Made by a program: the position numbers and the translations under genes. The notes beneath the pieces were generated by a model. The model saw only the letters and a program-made list of their open reading frames with translations. It was not told the origin of the DNA and made no database searches. Shown here piece by piece: positions 37,875 to 51,095 of a stretch of 64,000 nt of DNA (its first letter is position 1; each line of letters begins with the position of its first letter). Origin of the DNA: Mangifera indica (taxonomy: Eukaryota; Streptophyta; Magnoliopsida; Sapindales; Anacardiaceae); assembly GCF_011075055.1 (NCBI RefSeq), contig NC_058140.1, positions 14,258,668 to 14,322,667 of the forward strand, given 5' to 3'.

Positions 37875-39795
37875 ATGGAGAAGAAACAAAGCTTCTTCTC
37901 TGCTCTCAAAGACGAGGTTGTTCGCGGGCTTTCCCCCTCTCGGTCTCGGTCGCGGTCAGCCAGCCCCGCCCGAGCCATGTCGTCGCTGCTTCGGAGGAGG
38001 AAATCCCAGAGTTCGTCGCACCACTACATGGCGAATGCGGAGCAGTTAATTTCGAGATCCGGGAGTCTGAGGCCCGTGGTGGGGGAGGCTCTGGAGCCTT
38101 TAATGGAAGGCCCGGATCCGGATGGTGGGGAAGTTGGTGATTCTAAGAGGGTCGGGTCGGGTTTGGGGCAGTGGGTTAAGGGACAGTTGTCGAGGACGCC
38201 ATCTGTTACTGCGATGGCTTATAAGAGGTCTGATCTTAGGCTGTTGCTTGGTGTTATGGGTGCACCATTGGCCCCGGTGCACGTTAGCAACAGTGACCCT
38301 TTACCTCACTTGAGCATCAAAGACACTCCCATTGTTAGCTCCTTTTCTCTCTCTGTTTTAAATTTCTTTTTGTCATTTTCAATTTTTAAAAATAAAAGTA
38401 AATTCGTGGTTTTATTTTATTTTTTTAAATTTGATCTATGATGGATACTTTTTGCGGTTTGATTGATCTACGGAGTTATTGTTAACGAGTTTGTTTCTCT
38501 GTTTGGTTAGACAGAAAATAGAAGAAAATTCCAACAAAATAACTTTAATGTTTTTGTCGGATTTTAAATAAAGGTAGTTCCTATTAGTGTATCTTCATGT
38601 GCTTTAGGACAAGACAAGCGATACGGTATCGTTAGCTAGGAGAAGACAGAAATTGCATGTGAAATGAACTTTTTTTTTCTAATTTTATTCACTCTGTAAT
38701 TTAGTGAACACCACTCTAAATTTTGCTAGAAGTGACTTTTTACTCTTTGTTTATGGTGGTGCTGTAGGAAACTTCGTCGGCTCAGTACATATTGCAGCAG
38801 TACACGGCGGCCTCTGGTGGGCAGAAGCTACAAAACTCTATTCGTAATGCTTATGCCATGGGGAAGGTTAGAATGGTAGCCTCAGAGTTTGAAACTGCTA
38901 CTCGAACTGTTAAGAATCGGAACACCTCTAGATGTACTGAGTCTGGTGGATTCGTGCTCTGGCAGATGAATCCGGACATGTGGTATGTTGAACTTGCTGT
39001 GGGAGGTAGTAAGGTCCATGCTGGCTGCAATGGCAAGCTCGTTTGGAGGCACACTCCTTGGCTTGGTGCTCACACTGCTAAAGGGCCTGTTAGACCCTTG
39101 CGGCGTGCTCTACAGGTGAAATTTAATGTCTTGATTATCAAGATTTGAGCAATTAATTTATGTTATGTTCGTTATGTGCTTAATTGGTTTATCTGTTTCA
39201 GGGTCTTGATCCAACAACAACAGCTAGTATGTTTGCTGATGCTAAGTGTATCGGAGAGAAAAGGATCAATGGTGAGGATTGCTTCATTCTCAAGCTCTGT
39301 GCAGATCCTCAGACTCTGAAGGCCAGGAGTGAAGGTCCTGCAGAGATCATTCGACATGTGTTGTTCGGTTATTTCAGTCAAAAGACTGGACTTCTTGTTC
39401 ACATGGAGGATTCCCATCTTACCCGCATCCAATTAAATGGTGGTGATGCAGTTTACTGGGAGACCACAATAAATTCATTCCTTGATGATTACAGACCAGT
39501 TGAAGGGATTATGATTGCACATTCTGGCCATTCTGTGGTGACACTTTTTAGATTTGGAGAAGTTGCAATGAGCCATACTAAAACAAAGATGGAAGAAGCC
39601 TGGACTATTGAGGAGGTTGCATTTAACGTTCCAGGTTTGTCAATAGATTGTTTTATCCCCCCAGCTGACCTTAGGTCAGGGTCCATCAGTGAAGCCTGTG
39701 AGCTGCCTCAGGATGAAAGAGGAAAGAGTGCAATCGGGTTAGCTGCACATCGAGCTAAAGTTGCCGCATTGGAAAAGGACATGATAGTAACATGA
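37875..39795 (+). CDS. DUF620 family protein (three exons)
   Basis: Exons 37875-38333, 38768-39115 and 39202-39795, joined at GT-AG sites, encode 466 residues. The N terminus (about 15-45) is rich in Ser/Arg (SPSRSRSRSASPARA). Residues about 95-150 contain the conserved PVVGEALEPLMEGPDPD and WVKGQLSRTPS blocks. The DUF620 domain proper runs from about 155 to 410, with SAQYILQQYTAASGG, GGFVLWQMNPDMWYVELAVGG, VHAGCNGKLVWRHTPWLG, GPVRPLRRALQGLDP, INGEDCFILKL, RHVLFGYFSQKTGLL and TTINSFLDDYRPVEG. This matches a plant-specific family of several members in Arabidopsis (for example At1g27690 or At3g19540, from memory). Its biochemical role is not established. The start is the first ATG followed by the conserved MEKKQSFFSALKDEVVRGLSP; in-frame codons further upstream are in the leader. 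No signal peptide is apparent. Confidence 0.93.
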
Positions 39796-42700
39796 TATGG
39801 AAGATGGAAGTATAACAAAGGGTAGGATCAAATCAGGGAAATTGTTTATATTGGTAGCTGTTGTTAATCTACTAACCGATCCATTAGAAGTTACAGAGTA
39901 GAAGTTAAGTAAGATTTTTGGACTTCTGAATATGCCTCTGTTAATCTGTAAATAGAGTGTAATCATCATTCACAGGTTATCTTGTGGCCTACTACGGATT
40001 TGGAGCTCAGTTTTCCATCTAGGGTTGGTGCGAATGGAGGTGAATTTTTTGTTTACCTTCTAATGCTAAAAAGAGGGTAGTGGTGAAGCCGTGGTATGGC
40101 AGAACCATTGACCTTTATGTTCTACTAATCCTCTTGCTAAATTGATACGCAGTGGCAGTGGAAAGGAAAACTGTTACTGGCTGGGAAAATTTCTCGAGTA
40201 AAATTTGTCTTGTCTATTAATTCTTCTTATCTTTTATGGGTTTGTTTCTCTTCGTGTGGTTGTTTGATTGACGTAGTTGTTTTTGGGTTTGGGAAAGAAT
40301 AGGGTTTTTTGCTGGATATGTAGAGGGAAAGTGGGCAAGGTAAAAGAGAAGATATAATTTTCTTTTCTTGTTTGACGTTTGTTCACTTCGCTGTTGACGT
40401 GATGTAAACAAAGTGACATTGTTCCACTGGATGATCTTGAAATGAATATAATGATCAACGTTTCTTCTTTTTGACTTGTCAATTGGTGTACGTTTTTAAC
40501 CTTTTAGATGTTGAGAAAATCTTTTGATGATATGTGGAGATTTTCCTTCAAAATTACTTTCACTGTTTTCATGACAAAATGCACATCTTGTCCTGAGAGT
40601 ATATTATAAATCAATTTCTTCTAGGTGGGTCAAATGTGAATCTCCATCTTTTTCAATGCTGATGTTATGTTTCATATTGCCTTGGCTCTATCTTTATTTA
40701 TATAAACATGAATCTTTATATGGTGCTTGCCAGCATCTATGGTGTTTGAAAATTCAGTAGCAGAGCCTCTTTAGGACCGACTTTTTTGACAACTTTGCCG
40801 CTTCTCCCCAAGTGGGATGAAGATTTGGAAATATTTTCCATTGAAAGAATTTTATATGTATAAACATTAAAAAAAAAAAAAAAACCTCCATTTATGATCA
40901 GACCTGAATTAAACCTCCCTGCAGAAACCAAAGTGCATCGTATATGGGGAAGGCTTGTGTGTGAAATATCATTAAAGCAAGACACGGAATAAAAGTCTTC
41001 GTCTTTCTTCTCTTTATATTTTATTTTGTTATGAGATATGCTATTTTTACCTGCTTTTGCAGACACTATCTTTCTCTTTTACTGCTTTGATGATTATTTA
41101 AAAAAAAAAAAAACTTCATGTATTTAAGATTTATTTGTTGGGGAAGGTTCCACGTGATGATGATGTTTGTTAATTGTCAAATTCTCCATTGATGAGGGGT
41201 TGCATTTCTTCTTGTCTTTTTGGGGGCAAAAAACTGTATGCCCATATGGGTATTGTTCACACAAAGTACCATTATAAATATATCCACCTGCCTTATTACT
41301 CTGATGCACCAACCCCTCCACAAAAGCCCTGCATTTGAGTTCAAATTTATACACAATTTTCACTGGCTCTCTTGCCCTTTTCCGACTTTGTGTAACCTGT
41401 TGCATCAACCAGTTACATTTACTCCGTTCTTTTCTTCTCCAAGTGGTCACCTAATCAGCATCTTTAGCTGATAATTCTTGACAAAATTCACCAATCTTGA
41501 CCGCCTCCATTGTTACGTGGGGATTCAGAACTCCCATCACCAGAAATAATTATTATAATTAATCACCAACTTAAACAAATCTTTTACTTAACTAATTAGT
41601 TTAATAATGGGAAGATTTGAGTATTTGAGTTACCTATAACAATCTTGTATTGTGTAGCCTCACATGGAAGTCATATGGATTCCATTTAAACACTACCAAA
41701 TCTGCTTGTCATAGTTTTTAGACTTGAAATCCGTGGGTGTAAACTAAAACAGTAAACCAGAAGTAAGCAAAATGATGATTCATAAAGACTCTGAATATCC
41801 AACTACTTAACAACTTTCAGTTCATTGAAGGTAAGAATCTAATGCGATCTGGCCAATTAGTGTTTCTCATTCCCACCATTTAAGAGCAGAAAAATCTTAC
41901 ACTGTGGAAGAGCTTTAAATTGTCATCCACCAAAGGGGGCCATTTTTCATTAAAAAATTTCCCAAATTGCGAGCTTTAACCAAACACAAACCACTTTCTT
42001 CAATGCTTTCACAAGCTTTTTCGTTTAATAACCAAATATTTTTGGAATGTTATATGAACATACTTTTGTGCATATAATTAATTATACAGATAATATGTTA
42101 TTACGTGATTAAGTGTTATTTGATCATTAATTAAAAATCACATAATGACATATCATCTGTATATCCAAATATGCATTTAAAAAACAATAATTTATTCTTT
42201 TTTGTCACTTTTTACTAAGGTTTTGTTAATTCATTCACTTGGTATGTTAAATATAAAAATAATAATTTGTTCTTTAAAGTGATTAATGAGGGCCAAGTCT
42301 TTTGAACAAGAGTTAAAAGGATTTTAAGGATTCATTATACAAATAATTTTGCTTTCTATACCCTAATCAAATAATTGCAATTTTTGTGGCTCTAAGTTTG
42401 CTTGTATAGAATTTAATAATTATGAACCCCATCCTCCTTCTCCTTTCCTGGGTTAGCTGACTTCAATATATGATTTCTTATTTTAAAACCGTCTTTGCTT
42501 AGCTTCTTTTTCTTACCAAACAGCAAGCACTTCCCTCTCTATTATTTTAAGGGCAAAAGATTGAAAATAAGAAAAAAAACGTTTTCCCCTCTACTCTCAT
42601 GTGCTAAGAGAAGGCTAATGAGCTTCTAATTAGGGGTTCGCTTGGCTCAACTGTATTATATAATTTTCCCGTTAAAATTTGTAAAAACATTTTTATTTTA

Positions 42701-43886
42701 TAAAATCCAATCAAGTAACCTAATTAAGTGTTTATATTAGAGTTTGTAAAACTGATAAAACATTATAACTTTTACGGAGAAATTTGGATTCAAATCTCTA
42801 CCATAGTTATAAAACCAATAAATCACATTTACTCTATAAGATAAAGTCTATTATACAAATAATTTAAATTTGTGTAAAATGTTTCTCTCAACCTCCAACT
42901 CTTATTTCTAGTGAAGGCTTCTGATTCAACAAAATTAAAACCCACAAAGCTTAAAGAGTGATCATGGCTAAATCAACTTGGGAAATGCATCATGTAGAGC
43001 CAACCACATTAATTTTGAATTGTTAACAAAGTCTAAATAAAATAATAAGACAGGCACCAGTCCTAAATATAAAAAAAATGGTGGGTTAGAATCTAGAGTG
43101 TAAAAAATAGTAAAATGCATATGGGGAATGAGCTTGTGTTGTGGGTAATTGGTTTTGACTTTTTGATCCCCATTTGTCAGACTGAAATAGTTTAATTAAG
43201 CATACAAAGAAGCAGGAATTTAGGAGGTGTTATAAAATTGGTAGACAAGTTGAGCAGTCCAAAAATATAGTGAGATTAGGCGAGGAATGCATAATATAAA
43301 ATTACAAAGATTGGGAAAATTGAGTGTCGGCAAGGGGCAGGAAATTAAGTTTGGTTTGGCAATGTGGAAGCCTGAAAGGCATGGATGAATGTCAAAATGC
43401 AAAAGCTCTGGAATTGATGGACTGGCATTTAAGATGGTCATCAATTCACAAGGATTATTTTTGGTGTGAAAAATGTACGTGGGTGTACGTGCTTTTATTG
43501 GTTTCACAATGTAATATTAGCAAGTGATGTTTCTATCACTTGGAAGAAGTGATGGCCGAAGGTATTAATATAAGATATGAATTTTAAAGTATATTAAATT
43601 AGTATGATATTATATAATATAATATAATACATATTATTGATACATATTAATATATTTTTATAAAGAAATGATGATGTGATAAAAGTGTTTTTAAATTTTT
43701 AATAAATGTTTATAATTTTTTTAAGATAATGATGTAATAATTAAAATTTTTATTATTTTATTTTATTTTAAAAAAATGATGTAATATACCATATAAAATA
43801 TTAAATTTTTAATACAAAATAAAATATTTGATTTAACCAACAAGGTGTAGAGTTGGATGGGAGGAGAAGTCGTCTTCCTTTGTATT
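39796..43886. other. Intergenic: 3' UTR, then mostly AT-rich DNA
   Basis: Positions 39796 to about 40460 are plausible 3' UTR of the DUF620 gene. Positions 41130-41470 form a less AT-rich island with TATAAATA at 41273-41280 followed by a CT-rich, leader-like sequence. The only downstream frame (55 codons from 41303) has no recognisable domain. A family B hairpin lies at 42069-42178. The remainder (42400-43880) shows no supported gene. Confidence 0.35.
42069..42178. mobile_element. Short hairpin MITE (family B), well preserved
   Basis: The left arm TGCATATAATTAATTATACA then GATAATATGTTATTACGTGATT pairs with a right arm that reads, on the other strand, GATGATATGTCATTATGTGATT. The central part is TTTGATCATTAA. 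At about 110 bp with strong dyad symmetry, it is typical of a MITE. A 2-bp or longer target duplication could not be fixed. Confidence 0.55.
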
Positions 43887-45100
43887 TATAAATATATATG
43901 AAGGAAGGAAGGGCATCGATCAGTTATCCGTCCATGCCTCGCCCATATGCTCATATTTTGTACTGTTTTCAAGAGGGCTCATATGCAGTTTCTGCTTGCT
44001 CCCGCACGTGGTGCCCAACTTGGTCTGCCTGCTGGCTCTGTTCGATCTCTGAAAAGTGTTTGTGTCTGGTGGAGGCCCAATGCTTTTTGACATTCAATGG
44101 ATTATAATTGGGTTATGCTGCAAAGTTGTAGGCCCAATCAATCTTAACATGTTTCGCCACCCATTGTCAAAGGCATTAGGCCACCATAACACATCGCCAA
44201 GTCCGATTAAGGGCGAACTCATAACAACAGTCGCCCACTCACCATTTTCTTTCTTTCATAAAAGGTCACTTGCTTATGGGATTGAAGAGGCTTCAAAATC
44301 TTGTTAGTTTGTTCAGTTGATTACAAATTTAACATTCCATTTCAGCAATGTGAAATATTTCAAAATTAACTAGTAAGCATTGTTACTGTTAAAGGAAAGA
44401 GAAAATAAATGCATTGGTCATTGTGAAAAACGCACTTTTTAATTATAGAAATAAATTCAGATAATTATTATATTAAAAAAATGAAGATTTTATATATAGA
44501 ACAAAAATTTAAACTCAAATTCCTTTTTTAAAAATTTTAAATATTAGAAAAGGGGGCACCACCGCTAGAAATGTGGAGAGTACAGAAGTTAATGCAGAAG
44601 CAGTATTGTGCAGGGAAAGGGTTGACTCTTTGTCAATTAATGCTACCATGTTCTACACTGACAACTGACAAGCCCATAAACATTGGGACATGACGCAGGC
44701 CAATAACACTTCTTCCAACAGCAGATCATCACCATTTAGTCCCTACGGGACAAGCACACCATTTTTTTTCTATGGTTGACCGTCAATTGACTGGCTGTTG
44801 ACAGACAATAGTGGTGACTGTACCAACACCTGGTGTTGATCTGCTCCAATGTTACGAGACCATGGAGCCACTACTGCCAGAATTGAAAACAGACCATGGA
44901 ACCTCTTGCCCGGTTCTGCTTATTGAACCATTCTATTCAACACAGCCAAAAAATTTGTTTTAGCATGCGATCTCCTTCAGCTTTGGACTGATCAGTTGAA
45001 TGTCAAGGGCGTTATCAATGCCGATCCCTATGTATAGCACAGAGGCAAAGAAGGCCGGGGTCAACAGTATAAAGCCTGATAAGGCTTCATACTACTAATG
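43887..45100. other. Less AT-rich island with TATA box but no recognisable gene
   Basis: TATAAATA at 43887-43894 is followed by a stretch of mixed composition (43900-44310), and a second stretch follows at 44560-45090. Both differ clearly from the surrounding AT-rich DNA. Open frames on both strands are short and lack motifs. A non-coding transcript, a decayed gene or a promoter relic are all possible. Confidence 0.25.
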
Positions 45101-48100
45101 GCTCTGATAAAACATGTTATAACTCAACTCTATTAAGACATCATCAATTAAATTAGTTTGAGTTCTCAACGGTTAATAAAATTAATGAAGTACCAAAATT
45201 TCCAAAGTAAAAGTTTAGATTTGAACTTTTACCTGATTTCAGCATTGACTTACGTATTGGTTATAAAAATCTCTAATTACCAAAAAAATAAATTATAGTT
45301 TTGCTCGCCTTGTATTCTATTTAAAGTGAAAGCCCAACAACTTCTGCAAATAAACTCGACAGCTTTTAAGACTTCTGTAATCTGTTTTAATCACGAAAGA
45401 GCTAATTGACCTGAAAATGGTTTTTCAAATTAAAGCTAGAAATGGCTAAACTTTGTATCATCATATTTTTTAATATTTTTTAATATAACTGATTACTTAT
45501 TAATTGCATATTTGGGCTTGCTTAGATTATTTTTGGTTATTATTTAAAATTTTTATTTTATTTTTGATAAGTTTAAATGAGATTTGATTATTAGAATTAT
45601 TCACATGTTTTAAAGGGTTCTGATATGTAGTTTTTTTGGGTCAATGTAAATAGGTAAATTGCAATGTTGTGTATTTTGTTAATAATAAATCTAGGTAATT
45701 TGAAAATGCTAAAAATACTTGGAAAAGTAGAAACAATTAATAATTTTGGGTCAATTCATTCACATTAGATTAATCTGAAAGTAGTTCAAAATGAGATTAG
45801 GGTTAGAAGATTTTAACATAGTTCTAATTTGAGTCAGATTGGAATCGACATAATATGAATATAATACAATTACATAAACCATTCGGCATTGGAGTTGGAC
45901 ACACCTGTTTGGGCTGAACTTTCTCTTGGGCTCACCAAACTTCTTTGGGCAGGAGTGGCCCAGTTCAAATTGCCAACCCACCCACAACCAAAATATTACC
46001 GATGAATACGACTCCAATAAACATGGCATCTCAAATCATATACATATATAAATGTGACTAAAATCGGCACCCTTAAAAAATTATTTTGATTTTTCACCCA
46101 AATAATTTAACGTAATCCATACAACAAGAGAAATTGATCGAAAGTGAACAATGTAGAAACTAAAAACGTCTCCCTACCTAATCTATTATCTACATATTTC
46201 TCTTTTATTACATTCACTCTTAACACTGCTATATCAAATTTTAAAAACCATCCTAAAATTAATGAATTCAGTTGTTACAAAAATTGAATAATTTAGGGTT
46301 GGATTTGAATCAAATTTGTTCGAACTTGATTTGAACGAATTCAAAACAAGTTTAGTTTTGAGTTTGAGTTTTAGGGTATTTAACTCGTCACATTCTTGAA
46401 CTTAAAAAAATTGATAAGCTTAATATTTTTTTAAGCCATCTCAATGAGTCTGAATCTGATTCTATATAAATCAAATCAAATTTAAACTCAATTCAATTTA
46501 AATCTAGTTCTAATATAAACCTCTATCCTTGTTTGAACAACCAACAAAATAAAAATAAAGATAGATTACAAGGCACACAAAATGTCAAAAGCAATTTATA
46601 CATTTGTAACAAGAGAAGTTACTTTATTTTCAAGAGTATTTCACAGATACAATTTCCACATCCATGATCAAAACCATTTCTCTTCCCGTTTATAAATACA
46701 AGGCACCCAACCGTAGACAGAGACATGGACCCATTAACAAACATTTACATGGAAGATGGGAAAAAATGGAACGCTTTTAATTCACTCTTTACAACGGTTG
46801 ATCTGATTTGCCTTTGTCCTCCTTTATTATATTTGTTTTTTGTTATTGAGGTGACACTGACATTCTACCAACAAGTGCATCAATTAGTTACATCAATAAC
46901 AATCAATCATGCCCTTTAGTTTGAGAGGATTAATCTTTAAATGTTAATAATTCTTAATAATTTCTATTAGTTGTTATGTTTTGCAGAGATTTGGTTAATT
47001 AAATCGGATTTTCTTAATTTAATAAATATGTTCTGAATGAATAACGTGGAAGCCTCCCATATGATTAGGTCGTGAATGTCAAATTATAAGGTTTATACAA
47101 ATTTGGATTCTTAACTAAGTAATTAAGAAGACAACAACCAAGAAGCTTAGAATCCAATTTATGCATAGTGAATTTCTTAACTAAGTAGACACATTCTAAA
47201 AATAAATAATTTTTTTTTGTAAATTAATTATACAGATTTATATGTATGTTAAAGTGATAGTTTGTGATTGTTTATTTTTTCTCTCATTTTAAAATTAACC
47301 AATCAAATACTATTATATCAGATTGTATAAATAAGTTTATACAATTTGTTTGTATATGTAATATTACTCTTTAAAGATAGTTGCTTAATTACATAAAGTT
47401 TTAAAAATAATTTTACGTGGCTTGGAATTTGGATCTTCTAATTAGGATGGGTATATGAAGTTCAGAGGTAAATTTATGTCACCTAGATTCTTTAGTTAAT
47501 TAGACATGTTTTAAGTGAATACCCTATCCAAGATTTTTTTTTTCTTATGAGGAATCCCATCTAAATCGAACTGTCTTTCAAGACCGAATATTTTGGGTAG
47601 AGAATGATTATAAAAGTAAATTTATACTTTTTTTTTTTGAACCAAGCATTAAAAAATGTATAACATCTCATCTAATAAGTATTAAAAAAGGCAATCAACT
47701 TTGGCAACTCATATTTAAGATTTTAGTCATTCCATTCCATACATGAAACAGAGAGCCTTGGAACAAGTTAACAGGGATGGCTTTACAGTTTGATTGAGTA
47801 GAAAAAACCTGTAAAGTCAAGCTGAAATAAGGGGATGTTGACAAAGAAACAGAAGGAGGCTAACAAGTTAACATCATTTCATATAAAAGAGATTAATATT
47901 GATTATGATGCTTTAACAATTTAGCCCACTCCATTAAAATCCCTTTTGCATTCCTCTATCTATGAGCTGTCTTTCATGCTAATTTAAACATGTTACTGTA
48001 TAAAAGACAACAACAGGAGGCCTACAATGTAGACAAAATTGGACAACTATAAGCCGAGGAAAGCTCCGCATTTTGCTTTTTATTATGGGAAATTGATTAT

Positions 48101-49868
48101 TTCCCACCAATTTGAAGTTAAAAAATACAAATTCTCACGTGCCATTAATTGATTTTAACTACTATATTCTTCATTTGAATTCGGTTTTCTCTTCTGCGCA
48201 CCCACCATGGTAAATGTTTTTGCTGGCTTTCAAATTGAATGATTGCTTACATTTTTAATTCAAAATTATAATTATTATATCTTTAATTTAAATTTCTTTA
48301 AATATACGATGATATATATTAAATATATATTTATTTATATATTTAAAATTGATACATAAATAATTATATTAGTTGAAAAACTAATTTTTTGAAGCTTTGA
48401 CGATAATTTGGTGAGTGGAATTTGTCTGTCCTACAAGGTTTTGGACAAAATTAAGTAACCTTAGCAAGATAGGTGGATTTTTAATGCATGTTTAAAGATG
48501 ATCACGTTTCTATTTCTATTACAAGTTGTTTCTAATTCCATGTAAATTTCAGATGCTTGTTATATACAATTTTATAAATTTTTTGCATTCTTTTTATAGT
48601 AAAGAGACAGAGAGAGAGAGAGAGATTTTGTAATTTATTGTATTCTTTTTTATGATGAATTGACATGATAATAGATCGTGTCAAGTCAAATTTAATATAA
48701 CTTATATATTTATAGATTGTGTTATGTCATAGTTAATCAATTAACGAGTTTTGTAAGTTATGTTGATTCATAATATGATAAGATCCGAGACATGTGTTAA
48801 GGTTTTGGATCAATATCGATTTTTAGTAGACCAAACAATTATATTATAAATTTTTAACTATTTATTATTTTTTACGGACAATCTGATCCTTTGGATACCT
48901 TTATTTGTTACCTGTTGTTAAGAATTTGAAATTTTAATCCCCTTTTCACCCAAAGCCAAATTTTACCTTACGAGGGGAAGGAAGTTTCTCACAACTGGCC
49001 AAAAGGGGAAGGAAGTTTACCTTCTAAGTAAGAAAAATAATTCTTTACTTCATATACAAGTTTTTTTACAGAAAATTAGGTTGCTCATAAAAATTGAGTG
49101 TGAATTTGAACCAAAAAAAAAAAAAAAATGGAAATACATATTAGACTTATAAGGTAACTTTTAGGTGATTTTACAACTGGCATGATGAAAATTCAAGTCA
49201 CATATGACATCAACTTATAATGGCAATCTTGGAAAATGATTTTATAAATTCTTGTTATCAATTTAACGGAAGTAAAAAGAGTTTGAAAGGTCTGGGTGGG
49301 TAGTTTGTTAGTTGTCTTGATGGGAAATCCCTGAAGTGGACAAAGATTTGGGTTAAAGGCACCTATCACGGCGTGACAGACAGCGAAATGAGGCCCACCT
49401 TGTGGCGGTGCTCCAGGTCCAGCATCCCAACCAATTTTGGTTGATTGGACTCTCAGCGTATAAATCACACTATGCTCCACTCATCATTATTCATCATCAG
49501 TCATCCACCACTCAATCAAGTTACATGTTGCCTTCATTTTGCTGCAACAGCCTCGTATGAGTAACAATGAAGGGAATGATATGTGCAAAGAGAATATAAA
49601 TTTATTATTTTAATAATATTTTAATATAAAATTATTAACTTATCTTATATAAAAATAGTAAGATTAATAATCAAACTTAAATTTTTTTTTATATCATGAT
49701 TGATTCAATCTTGAAGAGATAATTTCGTTTGAATAAGGTTTTTTGTTTAAAAAAAAATTATCCCTCAAATTTTCGTTTATCTTTTTATCTAAAGTTATTT
49801 TTTAGATACAATTTAAATCAATTAAGAAATTGCAAAATAAACATGTTTTATTAAGTGATTTATGAAAA
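45101..49868. other. Gene-poor intergenic DNA
   Basis: A family C repeat lies at 46283-46513. A family A-like terminus without partner lies near 48086 (ATTATTTCCCACCAATTTGA). An 18-base (GA)n run lies at about 48608-48623. AT-rich hairpin remnants are at 47222-47368 and 48260-48360. Positions 49280-49570 form a less AT-rich patch with a good TATA box (TATAAATC, 49459-49466) but only a 30-codon frame downstream. No gene is supported. Confidence 0.35.
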
Positions 49869-50661
49869 AGCCGAAAGACTCGTTCCCATATAAGGTTTTG
49901 TCAATTCTCAATACACATTTATAGAGTTTAAAAAACTCAAATATTTATCTATGAATAAACTTTTATTAGAATTTTTAGATAGAGTTAAAGAAAAAAAATT
50001 ATTATTTTATTAGTAATATTAAAAAATATATAATTTTATTTTATTTTCTTCTTAGGTTTTGAAAATTGACATTTCATTCCATATCCTAATTTTAAAAAAT
50101 GATTTTTCCCTTCTTCCTAGGGATTCGACAATGGTGACGGTAACGACCACCATCTCCTTCTCCCACAACCATCGTTGATAACTTTGATGACAGGCGAAGA
50201 AGCTCTAGTAATGACAAATCATATTGAAGATGAAGAATCGACTCTAATAATAGATCTGTTGTGTTTCTATTGAATCGACTCTAGATCTGTTATCTTTATT
50301 GGCTCTTCATGGATTCCAAACGTGGTAGTCAATTGCAATTGACGAAGTCAAATCGATCACCTCATTCGTTTAGATGAAGATAAGTCTAAAAGAAGAGAGA
50401 GAAATAGTCGAGCAATTCCGATTATAAAAGAGAGAGAGGTTTTATTAGAAATTGAAACGTCAAGGGGAAAATTATTTTTTTAAAATTTAATCATTAAAAA
50501 AATTATTAATTTTTCAACCCAAGAGAAGAAAAATAATATAAATTTTTAAAATTTATCGGTAAAATAACAATTTTATTTATATAAATATTCAAATTTTTAA
50601 AACTTGACAAATATATATTTGATAATGCATTGAACCTTGGGTGGGAAATAGTGTTTTGGCC
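49869..50661. mobile_element. Family A Mutator-like MITE, complete, with a perfect 9-bp TSD
   Basis: The left end is AGCCGAAAGACTCGTTCCCA and the right end reads CCTTGGGTGGGAAATAGTGT then TTTGGCC. Flanks are TTATGAAAA at 49860-49868 and again at 50662-50670, an exact 9-bp duplication. The inner arms contain TAGGGATTCGACAATGGTGA and the usual purine-rich complement, with a centre near 50270. Arms have diverged more than in the 33949-34771 copy. The element is 793 bp and non-coding. Confidence 0.82.
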
Positions 50662-50670
50662 TTATGAAAA

Positions 50671-51095
50671 TTAATACATCGTTTATGGTGGGCTTAAAGC
50701 ATCAAATTTCTTTCCCTTCATTTTTGTTTTATGATTCACGAGTAACTAACAACAAAAAATCATCAATGCCCATCCAACTAGGAATAAAAAATCAACGCTC
50801 TTTCTTACAACTGTAATACCAAACCCCAAATCTGGAAGCCGCGTGGCTCTTGACTTGACCCTACATCGCTTGTCCCTTAATCAGACGTTGCTGATCTGTT
50901 TGATGGTGTATGGGCCCACGATTCCATACACACCGAACCTTCCTTTGGTTTCTTCATTCAAAAACCCCACCAAGCCCCTCACCCCTAACGCTCTTATTTA
51001 TTCTATCACCACAACACTCCCTGCTGTACTACTGCACTAACAAACACAGAGAGTGCGCACGTTTAACATAAAACGCTGCGTAGGAAGTGAGAAAA
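50671..51095. promoter_or_regulatory. Probable promoter and leader of the AGP9-like gene
   Basis: This 425-bp stretch shifts from AT-rich to mixed composition and contains CTTATTTATTC near 50993 as a weak TATA-like element about 100 bp before the ATG. A family A MITE ends only about 435 bp upstream of the start codon, so the element sits at the edge of this promoter. Confidence 0.35.

Noticed and set aside
41191..41320. Possible hairpin between GATGAGGGGTTGCAT and GATGCACCAACCCCTCC
   Set aside because: The stem is short with a bulge and the loop of about 90 nt contains the TATA box, so a microRNA precursor is unlikely.
46725..46919. 64-codon frame with a hydrophobic stretch
   Set aside because: No conserved motif, no second exon, and surrounded by AT-rich repeat DNA. 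Not enough to call a gene.
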